Notes under the pieces: generated by a model
What the model was told of the DNA's origin: nothing
What the model saw: the letters and a program-made list of their open reading frames with translations, nothing else
The model's database searches: none
In this document: positions 57,896 to 64,000 of the stretch, one piece after another
How positions within the stretch are numbered: position 1 is the stretch's first letter
How the letters are laid out: each line of letters starts with the position of its first letter
Program-made: the position numbers and the translations under genes
DNA from: Stutzerimonas kunmingensis
Lineage (GTDB): Bacteria > Pseudomonadota > Gammaproteobacteria > Pseudomonadales > Pseudomonadaceae
Reading direction: 5' to 3'
Length of the DNA stretch: 64,000 bases
Assembly (NCBI RefSeq): GCF_014764705.1
Contig: NZ_JACXXG010000002.1
Span: 248,001-312,000, forward strand

Positions 57896-59818
57896 TTACT
57901 GCGATTTACGCACCCGCAGATACCATTCGGACAGCAGGCGAACCTGCTTCTCGGTGTAGCCACGCTCGACCATGCGCACGACGAAGTCGTTGTGCTTCTT
58001 CTGGTCTTCCTTGCTTGCCTTGGCGTTGAAGCTGATGACCGGCAACAGGTCCTCGGTGTTTGAGAACATCTTCTTCTCGATCACCACGCGCAGCTTCTCG
58101 TAGCTGAGCCAGGACGGGTTCTTGCCGTTGTTGTTGGCCCGGGCGCGCAGCACGAAGTTGACGATCTCGTTGCGGAAATCCTTCGGGTTGCTGATGCCGG
58201 CGGGTTTCTCTATCTTCTCCAGCTCCTCGTTGAGGGCCATGCGATTGAGGATTTCGCCGGTTTCCGGGTCGCGGTATTCCTGGTCCTGAATCCAGAAGTC
58301 GGCGTAGAGTACGTAGCGGTCGAAGATGTTCTGGCCGTACTCGCTATAGGACTCCAGGTAGGCGGTCTGGATTTCCTTGCCGATGAATTCGACGTAGCGC
58401 GGCGCCAGGTATTCCTTGAGGTAGCGCAGGTAGCGTTCGCGTACCTCGGCGGGGAACTGCTCCTGCTCGATCTGCTGCTCCAGCACGTAGAGCAGATGCA
58501 CCGGGTTGGCGGCGATCTCGTGTGGGTCGAAGTTGAAGACCTTGGACAGGATCTTGAAGGCGAAGCGCGTGGACAACCCGTTCATTCCCTCGTCGACGCC
58601 CGCGGTGTCGCGGTATTCCTGGATCGACTTGGCCTTGGGGTCGGTATCCTTGAGGTTCTCGCCGTCGTAGACGCGCATCTTGGAGTAGATGTTGGAGTTC
58701 TCCGGTTCCTTCAGGCGCGAGAGCACCGAGAACTGAGCGAGCATCTTCAGCGTATCCGGCGCGCAGTGAGCGGTGGACAGCGAACTGTTGAACAGCAGCT
58801 TGTCGTAGATCTTCACCTCGTCCGACACACGCAGGCAGTAGGGCACCTTGACGATGTAGATGCGGTCGATGAAGGCCTCGTTGTTCTTGTTGTTGCGGAA
58901 GGTATGCCATTCCGACTCGTTGGAGTGGGCCAGCAGGATGCCGCTGTAGGGAATCGCGCCCAAGCCCTCAGTGCTGTTGTAGTTGCCTTCCTGGGTGGCG
59001 GTCAGCAAGGGGTGCAGCACCTTGATCGGCGCCTTGAACATCTCGACGAACTCCATCAGGCCCTGGTTGGCCCGGCACAGTGCGCCCGAGTAGCTGTAGG
59101 CGTCGGCGTCGTTCTGCGGAAACTCTTCCAGCTTGCGGATATCCACCTTGCCCACCAGCGCGGAGATGTCCTGGTTGTTCTCGTCGCCCGGCTCGGTCTT
59201 GGAAATGGCGATCTGGTTGAGGATCGAGGGATAGAGCTTCACCACGCGGAACTGACTGATGTCGCCGCCGAACTCCTGCAGGCGTTTGGTGGCCCAGGGC
59301 GACATGATCGAATTGAGATAGCGCCGCGGGATGCCGTAGTCCTCCTCGAGGATTTGCGCGTCTTCGGCCGGGTTGAACAGCCCCAGAGGCGACTCGAACA
59401 CCGGCGAGCCCTTGATGGCGTAGAAGGGCACCTTCTCCATCAGCTGCTTGAGCTTCTCGGCAAGCGACGATTTACCCCCGCCCACCGGACCGAGGAGATA
59501 GAGGATCTGCTTCTTCTCTTCCAGCCCCTGCGCGGCGTGACGGAAGTAGGAAACGATCTGGTCGATGCACTCCTCCATGCCATGGAAATCCTCGAAGGCC
59601 GGATAACGGCGGATCACCTTGTTGGAGAAGATGCGCGACAGTCGCGAGTCGACCGATGTGTCGACCAGTTCGGGCTCGCCGATCGCCATCAGCAGGCGCT
59701 CGGCGGCGCTGGCATAGGTACCTGGGTCCGCCTTGCACAGATCGAGATATTCCTGGAGGGAATACTCCTCCTGGCGGGTCGCTTCGAAACGTTGTTGGAA
59801 GTGGCTGAAAATGCTCAT
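57896..59818 (-). CDS. prkA: PrkA family serine protein kinase (YeaG)
   Basis: A 640-residue protein: N-terminal AAA+ domain with Walker A GPVGGGKSSLAEKL and Walker B-like segment, and a C-terminal kinase-like domain. Family members phosphorylate protein substrates on serine and regulate stress and stationary-phase physiology. ATG 59818 is preceded by GAGGTGA. First gene of prkA-yeaH-spoVR; a possible extracytoplasmic-stress-type promoter lies about 140 bases upstream. Confidence 0.95.
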   Translation of the reverse strand: MSIFSHFQQRFEATRQEEYSLQEYLDLCKADPGTYASAAERLLMAIGEPELVDTSVDSRLSRIFSNKVIRRYPAFEDFHGMEECIDQIVSYFRHAAQGLEEKKQILYLLGPVGGGKSSLAEKLKQLMEKVPFYAIKGSPVFESPLGLFNPAEDAQILEEDYGIPRRYLNSIMSPWATKRLQEFGGDISQFRVVKLYPSILNQIAISKTEPGDENNQDISALVGKVDIRKLEEFPQNDADAYSYSGALCRANQGLMEFVEMFKAPIKVLHPLLTATQEGNYNSTEGLGAIPYSGILLAHSNESEWHTFRNNKNNEAFIDRIYIVKVPYCLRVSDEVKIYDKLLFNSSLSTAHCAPDTLKMLAQFSVLSRLKEPENSNIYSKMRVYDGENLKDTDPKAKSIQEYRDTAGVDEGMNGLSTRFAFKILSKVFNFDPHEIAANPVHLLYVLEQQIEQEQFPAEVRERYLRYLKEYLAPRYVEFIGKEIQTAYLESYSEYGQNIFDRYVLYADFWIQDQEYRDPETGEILNRMALNEELEKIEKPAGISNPKDFRNEIVNFVLRARANNNGKNPSWLSYEKLRVVIEKKMFSNTEDLLPVISFNAKASKEDQKKHNDFVVRMVERGYTEKQVRLLSEWYLRVRKSQ

Positions 59819-59956
59819 GACTTCACCTCGATCGATACACGAATAGGCGCGTCATCAGGCACTCTGGGCCCGGCCGAAGTGGCGGCCAGTGGAGTTCCCC
59901 CGAACACCTAATGGTCGAAACCCTGAAATCCGTCAGCCGTTTCCCGGCTTCGTTTA

Positions 59957-59985
59957 TTTGGATGGCCTGAACTCAAGGATAGTTC
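59957..59985 (-). promoter_or_regulatory. Possible AlgU (sigma-22)-type promoter upstream of prkA
   Basis: On the complement, GAACTA (59985-59980) and TCCAAA (59962-59957) are separated by 17 bases, resembling the GAACTT-N16/17-TCtgA pattern of AlgU/RpoE promoters. The rest of 59819-60088 shows no gene. Confidence 0.3.
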
Positions 59986-60088
59986 GGATTCGGCAAGATC
60001 AAGGGCGGGGAGGGGATTTAGGCGCTGCCGTTCGGCTGTTGATAGCGCCTAGCCCGCGGATGGCGGGCTATCGGGGGGAAATAAATTT

Positions 60089-60421
60089 TTACGCTTGTTC
60101 TTCGCCGCGCTCGACATCGGCCGGATAGGTGTGGCGCCAGAGTTCGAAGCCGCCGTCGAGGCTGTAGACGTCCGAAAAGCCCTGATTGACCAGATAGGCC
60201 GCTGCGCTCTGGCTGGAGTGGCCGTGATAGCAGGTGACGATCAGCGGCTGGTCGAGATCGGCGGCGGCAATGAAATCCGGCAGCGAGTGGTTGTCCAGAT
60301 GCAGCGAGCCGCTGATGTGGCCGTTGGCATAGCTGTGCGGATCGCGGATGTCCACGATTACGGCGCCGCTGCTGCGCATGGTCTGCGCCTGTTCCGGTGG
60401 GATGCGTTTGAAGTCGGTCAT
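60089..60421 (-). CDS. glpE: Thiosulfate sulfurtransferase GlpE
   Basis: A 110-residue single-domain rhodanese that transfers sulfane sulfur from thiosulfate to cyanide or thiols. Active-site Cys in [10 protein letters not shown], where the loop CYHGHSS is the GlpE type. Also [14 protein letters not shown] and [12 protein letters not shown]. Overlaps the apaH stop by ATGA; last gene of the surA-pdxA-rsmA-apaG-apaH-glpE run. Confidence 0.95.
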   Translation of the reverse strand: MTDFKRIPPEQAQTMRSSGAVIVDIRDPHSYANGHISGSLHLDNHSLPDFIAAADLDQPLIVTCYHGHSSQSAAAYLVNQGFSDVYSLDGGFELWRHTYPADVERGEEQA

Positions 60422-61245
60422 GCGGGTTTCCCGTGTTCACATTCGCAGCGGTGCATTTCGCCGCTGTCGAGGTTCATCAAGGTCATGGCGTTGCCCCAGA
60501 CGCAGCCAGTGTCCAGCGCGAAGACGTTCGGTTCGTCGCATTGACCCTCCAGCGCAGCCCAGTGACCAAAGATCAGTTTGACGTTGCGGGTCTTGCGATT
60601 GGCGTGGCTAAACCAAGGCGAGTAGCCGGCGGGGGCGCTGTCGGCGCCTTCCTTCGCTTCCAGATCGAGGGTGCCGTCGGCCTTGCAGAAGCGCATGCGG
60701 GTGAAGTAGTTGGTGATCAGGCGCAGTCGCGGCACCCCGTGCAGCTCCTTGTTCCATTTCGCCGGTTGATTACCGTACATGCCGTCGAGGAACGGCATCA
60801 GCAGTGCGTCGTCCTGCAGTGCCTGCTCGACTTCCGAGGCGCGCTTGAGTGCCTTTTCCAGCGACCACTGCGGCGGAATGCCGGCATGCACCATTGCGGT
60901 GTGACGCGCGGCTTCGTAATGAATGAGCTTCTGCTGGCGCAGCCAGTCGATCAGGTCGGTCCGATCCGGCGCGGCCAGAATTGCTTGCAGCGTGTCGGAC
61001 TTGCGCATGCGCTCTATGTTGTGAGCCACAGCCAGCAGGTGCAGGTCGTGATTGCCGAGGACGGTGATTGCGGACGACCCGAGATCGTGTACGAAGCGCA
61101 GTGCCTCGAGCGATTGCGGGCCGCGGTTGACCAAGTCGCCGGCCAGCCACAGGCAGTCTCGCGAAGGGCTGAAGTCGACGCGCTCCAACAAACAGGTCAG
61201 TGGTTCGAGGCAACCTTGCAGGTCGCCGACGGCATAGGTCGTCAA
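60418..61245 (-). CDS. apaH: Bis(5'-nucleosyl)-tetraphosphatase, symmetrical
   Basis: A 275-residue metallophosphatase that splits Ap4A into two ADP and can decap nucleoside-tetraphosphate RNA ends. Metal motifs: [12 protein letters not shown] (usually GDIQG), [11 protein letters not shown] and [10 protein letters not shown]. Overlaps apaG and glpE by four bases each. Confidence 0.96.
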   Translation of the reverse strand: MTTYAVGDLQGCLEPLTCLLERVDFSPSRDCLWLAGDLVNRGPQSLEALRFVHDLGSSAITVLGNHDLHLLAVAHNIERMRKSDTLQAILAAPDRTDLIDWLRQQKLIHYEAARHTAMVHAGIPPQWSLEKALKRASEVEQALQDDALLMPFLDGMYGNQPAKWNKELHGVPRLRLITNYFTRMRFCKADGTLDLEAKEGADSAPAGYSPWFSHANRKTRNVKLIFGHWAALEGQCDEPNVFALDTGCVWGNAMTLMNLDSGEMHRCECEHGKPA

Positions 61246-61625
61246 TGCAATGCTCCGGGTACGGCCAGGCGGAACGGCGCAATGAGCGCATCGAAACTGT
61301 GACCATCCTCGGCCAACATCTCATAGCTGCCTTGCATGCTGCCGACACCGGTGGCCAGCAGCGTTCCGCTGGTGTAGACGTGGTGTTCGCCTGGCGCGAT
61401 CAGCGGCTGCTCGCCAATGACGCCGGCACCGCGCACCTCCTGCACCTGACCGTCGCCATCGGTGATGATCCAGTGTCGCGACAGCAGCTGCGCTGCCACC
61501 TCGCCATTGTTTTCGATGGTTACGGTGTAGGCAAAGGCATAGCGGTTTTGTTCCGGCTCCGATTGCGCGGCCAGATAGCGAGGCGTGACGCTGACGTCGA
61601 TGCGGTAGCGGTTATCGTCGGACAT
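61242..61625 (-). CDS. apaG: Co2+/Mg2+ efflux protein ApaG
   Basis: A 127-residue fibronectin-III-like protein: [47 protein letters not shown] and GSMQGSYEM. The name derives from cobalt-resistance phenotypes; its direct role is unclear, with a proposed link to Ap4A metabolism through apaH next door. Starts at ATG 61625, 40 bases after rsmA; ATGA overlap with apaH. Confidence 0.96.
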   Translation of the reverse strand: MSDDNRYRIDVSVTPRYLAAQSEPEQNRYAFAYTVTIENNGEVAAQLLSRHWIITDGDGQVQEVRGAGVIGEQPLIAPGEHHVYTSGTLLATGVGSMQGSYEMLAEDGHSFDALIAPFRLAVPGALH

Positions 61626-61665
61626 GAGTCTGCTCGCTGTTGAAGGCAGGGTAGAGACCGAAGCC

Positions 61666-62460
61666 TCAGCTGCGTTCTGTCAGTTGGTCGGAAAGGCGAA
61701 CGAAGGCCGCCAGATCCAGTTGTTCGGGACGCAGGCTGCCATCCACATCCGCCGCTGCGATGGCGTCGGCGTCCAGCAGCCCCTTGAGGGTGTTGCGCAA
61801 GGTCTTGCGCCGTTGGTTGAACGCCTCGCGCACTACGCGCTCCAGTTGATGGTGATCGCGCGCTGGATGCGGCAGCGTCTCATGTGGCACCAGGCGAACG
61901 ATCGCCGAATCGACCTTTGGCGCCGGGTTGAACGCACCCGGCCCGACGTTGAACAGGTGCTCTACCCGGCAGTGATACTGCACCATGATCGACAGTCGGC
62001 CCCAGTCGCCGCCGCCCGGCAGCGCGGCCAGGCGTTCGACCACTTCCTTCTGCAGCATGAAATGCATGTCGCGGATCAGGTGCGCGTGGTCGAGCAGGTG
62101 AAAGATCAGCGGGGTAGAGATGTTGTAGGGCAGGTTGCCGACGATGCGCAGGCTGTTCGGCTCTGCGCTGAGGCGACCGAAGTTGAACTTCAGCGCGTCG
62201 CCCTGGTGCAGATTGAAGTTCTCGCGCCCGGCGAATTTGCCCTGCAGGATGGGGATCAGGTCGAGGTCGAGCTCGACGACATCCAGATGTGCGCCGCTGT
62301 CGAGCAGTCCCTCGGTCAATGCGCCTTGGCCTGGGCCGATCTCCACCAGTCGTTCACCCGGCTTGGCATGAATCGCCCGCAGAATGCGGTGAATGACGCC
62401 AGCGTCGTGCAGGAAGTTCTGGCCAAAGCGCTTGCGTGCGCGGTGCTGATAATCGGACAT
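61666..62460 (-). CDS. rsmA: 16S rRNA (adenine(1518)/adenine(1519)-N6)-dimethyltransferase
   Basis: A 264-residue SAM methyltransferase (KsgA) that dimethylates two adenines in helix 45 late in 30S assembly. Motifs: [24 protein letters not shown] (SAM motif I), and the catalytic [11 protein letters not shown] 62460; upstream, a 113-base gap to pdxA includes four tandem heptamer repeats. Confidence 0.97.
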   Translation of the reverse strand: MSDYQHRARKRFGQNFLHDAGVIHRILRAIHAKPGERLVEIGPGQGALTEGLLDSGAHLDVVELDLDLIPILQGKFAGRENFNLHQGDALKFNFGRLSAEPNSLRIVGNLPYNISTPLIFHLLDHAHLIRDMHFMLQKEVVERLAALPGGGDWGRLSIMVQYHCRVEHLFNVGPGAFNPAPKVDSAIVRLVPHETLPHPARDHHQLERVVREAFNQRRKTLRNTLKGLLDADAIAAADVDGSLRPEQLDLAAFVRLSDQLTERS

Positions 62461-62476
62461 CGGGGCTCCAGGGCGC

Positions 62477-62504
62477 AGCTTGAAGCCTGAAGCTCAAAGC
62501 TGAA
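62477..62504 (+). repeat. Four tandem heptamers between pdxA and rsmA
   Basis: AGCTTGA, AGCCTGA, AGCTCAA, AGCTGAA run without interruption. The same unit family forms the inverted repeat at 57844-57891. Confidence 0.75.
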
Positions 62505-62573
62505 AACGAATAAGGCGCGTATTTTAGCAGGCGAGGGCGGCAAGAAGATCGTTCGAGCCGCGTGGGGTGCGTG

Positions 62574-63566
62574 CTAGCTCTGGCTGCCAACCATCTGGTA
62601 GGCCGTTTCCAGTGCGACCCGCAGGCTGCCAGTGTCGATCTTGCCGCTGCCGGCCAGATCCAGCGCGGTGCCATGATCTACCGACGTGCGAACGATCGGC
62701 AGGCCCAGGGTCACGTTGACCGCGGCACCGAAACCCTTGTACTTGAGTACCGGCAGGCCCTGGTCGTGGTACATCGCCAGCACTGCGTCGCAGAGCTCGA
62801 GATTTTTTGGGGTGAACAGCGTATCGGCTGGCAGCGGGCCGATCAGATCAAGCCCCTCGTCACGCAGCCTGGTCAGCACGGGCTCGATGATCTCGATTTC
62901 TTCGCGGCCCAGGTGGCCGCCCTCACCCGCATGCGGGTTCAGGCCGCAGACAAGAATACGTGGTTGGGTAATGCCGAACTTGCTGACCAGATCGTGGTGC
63001 AGGATTCGCGTAACCCGCTCCAGGCGCTCCGCGGTAATCGCCGCTGCGACATCCTTGAGCGGCAGGTGGGTGGTGACCAGCGCGACACGCAATCCGTGCG
63101 TGGCCAGCATCATGACCACCTGATCGGTGCGGGTCAGCTCGGCGAGAAACTCGGTATGGCCTGAAAAGGGGATGCCGGCCTCATTGATCACACCCTTGTG
63201 CACCGGCGCGGTGATCATGCCGGCGAAGCTGCCGTCGAGGCACCCTTGTCCAGCTCGGGTCAGCGTTTCCAGTACGTAGCGGCCATTGCGTGCGTCGAGT
63301 TGGCCCGCGACCGCTGGTGCATCCAACGGCGTATCCCAGACATACAGGCAGTTGGCCGGCGCCGGCTGGCTTGGCCAGTCCTGCGGGCCGACGTCCCGCA
63401 GCTCGATCGCCAGGCCCAGTTGCGAGGCGCGCTCAGCCAGCAGGGCGCGACTGGCAATAGCGATCAGAGCTCTGGCCTGGACCTCGAGTGCCAGCAGCAG
63501 GCACAGGTCCGGGCCGATCCCAGCCGGTTCGCCGGGTGTGAGAACGAAGGGGCGGGGAGCGGTCAT
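62574..63566 (-). CDS. pdxA: 4-hydroxythreonine-4-phosphate dehydrogenase
   Basis: A 330-residue NAD-dependent enzyme of pyridoxal 5'-phosphate synthesis. It oxidises 4-phosphohydroxythreonine; metal-binding His residues lie in [15 protein letters not shown] and [14 protein letters not shown]-terminal [12 protein letters not shown] is diagnostic. ATG 63566 is chosen because the longer frame starts within the surA terminator hairpin. Confidence 0.96.
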   Translation of the reverse strand: MTAPRPFVLTPGEPAGIGPDLCLLLALEVQARALIAIASRALLAERASQLGLAIELRDVGPQDWPSQPAPANCLYVWDTPLDAPAVAGQLDARNGRYVLETLTRAGQGCLDGSFAGMITAPVHKGVINEAGIPFSGHTEFLAELTRTDQVVMMLATHGLRVALVTTHLPLKDVAAAITAERLERVTRILHHDLVSKFGITQPRILVCGLNPHAGEGGHLGREEIEIIEPVLTRLRDEGLDLIGPLPADTLFTPKNLELCDAVLAMYHDQGLPVLKYKGFGAAVNVTLGLPIVRTSVDHGTALDLAGSGKIDTGSLRVALETAYQMVGSQS

Positions 63567-63611
63567 CAGGCTTCTCTCTGCGTGGCGTGTGGCGTTCAAC
63601 CGCCTGAAATG

Positions 63612-63645
63612 AAAACGGGGTGGCGACCCTTCGGCCATCACCCCG
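63612..63645 (-). terminator. Intrinsic terminator after surA
   Basis: On the complement, CGGGGTGATGGCC and GGTCGCCACCCCG form a stem (63645-63616) with internal mismatches, followed by TTTTC. It lies 32 bases past surA and 50 bases before pdxA, so surA and pdxA may be only partly co-transcribed. Confidence 0.65.
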
Positions 63646-63677
63646 CATTCCTGTTGCTTGTAGGTACAGCGTGCAGC

Positions 63678-64000
63678 TTAGAGCTTGATCTCGACGTAGG
63701 CTTCGTCGCGGATCTGGCGTAACCACGCCTGCAGCTCTTCGTCGTACTTGCGGTTGCGCAGCAGGCTCAGCGCCTGTTGCTCGCGGAACTGCTCACTGGC
63801 ATCGGTCGCGCGGCGGCCGAGCACCTCGAGGACGTGCCAGCCGTAGGGCGACTTGAACACCGGGGACAGTTCGCCGCTTGCCGTATTGGCCATGACTTCG
63901 CGGAACTCGGGCACCAGAGATGCCGGGTCGATCCAGTTCAGGTCGCCGCCGTTGAGCGCCGAACCAGGGTCTTCGGAAAAGCTCTTGGCCAGCTCGGCGA
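63678..64000 (-). CDS. surA: Periplasmic chaperone/peptidyl-prolyl isomerase SurA, partial (C-terminus)
   Basis: The last 106 residues of a frame that enters from the right edge. It begins within a parvulin domain (AELAKSFSEDPGSALNGGDL; VFKSPYGWHVLEVLGRR) and ends with the C-terminal helix (LLRNRKYDEELQAWLRQIRDEAYVEI in outline). SurA folds outer-membrane proteins. The position upstream of pdxA-rsmA matches the conserved order. N-terminal chaperone domain and signal peptide lie outside the window. Confidence 0.95.
   Translation of the reverse strand, partial: AELAKSFSEDPGSALNGGDLNWIDPASLVPEFREVMANTASGELSPVFKSPYGWHVLEVLGRRATDASEQFREQQALSLLRNRKYDEELQAWLRQIRDEAYVEIKL

Noticed and set aside
60018..60440. 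A 140-residue frame overlapping glpE
   Set aside because: Out-of-frame shadow; the rhodanese frame at 60089-60421 carries the active-site motif and the ATGA overlap with apaH.

Overview
The window is a gamma-proteobacterial chromosome segment, most likely Pseudomonadaceae of the Pseudomonas stutzeri (Stutzerimonas) kind. Support comes from recognisable Pseudomonas gene orders: priA-rpmE-nuclease-maeB-ponA-pilMNOPQ-aroKB-damX-like-gltBD-hemE, rpsU-dnaG-rpoD-tRNA, and surA-pdxA-rsmA-apaG-apaH-glpE-prkA-yeaH-spoVR-cca-folK-folB-plsY-tsaD. Both edges cut genes: priA lacks its C-terminus at the left and surA lacks its N-terminus at the right. Coding density is very high. No gene-free stretch exceeds 300 bases; the longest, about 270 bases, lies upstream of prkA.

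Bases 1-25,200 are core. They hold replication restart (priA), ribosomal protein L31, a secreted SNase-like nuclease, malic enzyme, PBP1A, the type IV pilus assembly and secretin operon pilMNOPQ running into aroK-aroB and a SPOR-domain ATPase, glutamate synthase gltBD, hemE, and a divergent MFS exporter/LysR pair. Several strong intrinsic terminators separate these units.

Bases 25,236-42,449 are accessory and form the centre of interest. An 18-gene, co-directional, almost wholly overlapping operon has the signature of an aryl polyene (APE/xanthomonadin-like) type II fatty acid/polyketide cluster. It has two full ketosynthases plus a truncated chain-length-factor-like ketosynthase, a ketoreductase, a stand-alone dehydratase, an AMP ligase fused to a second dehydratase, two acyl carrier proteins, two acyltransferases, a glycosyltransferase, a thioesterase, and export machinery (MMPL, LolA-like, DUF3261-type lipoprotein, membrane protein). 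Two tailoring or starter enzymes stand out: a HAL/PAL/TAL-family ammonia-lyase with a non-standard selectivity pair, and a flavoprotein carrying the WxWxIP motif of flavin-dependent halogenases. The inferred flow is: ammonia-lyase makes an aromatic acrylate; the ligase loads it on an ACP; KS/CLF, KR and DH extend it as a conjugated polyene; acyl- and glycosyltransferases attach it to a lipid; MMPL/LolA-like proteins move it to the outer membrane. Two small genes immediately downstream may belong to the same unit.

Bases 42,646-64,000 return to core functions: thioredoxin 2, O-acetylhomoserine sulfhydrylase, an SLC13/TrkA-C permease, a CAT-anticodon tRNA (probably Ile2), the macromolecular synthesis operon rpsU-dnaG-rpoD with its internal terminator, tsaD, plsY, folB-folK, a CCA-adding enzyme with a decayed HD domain, the prkA-yeaH-spoVR stress operon, and the surA-pdxA-rsmA-apaG-apaH-glpE operon.
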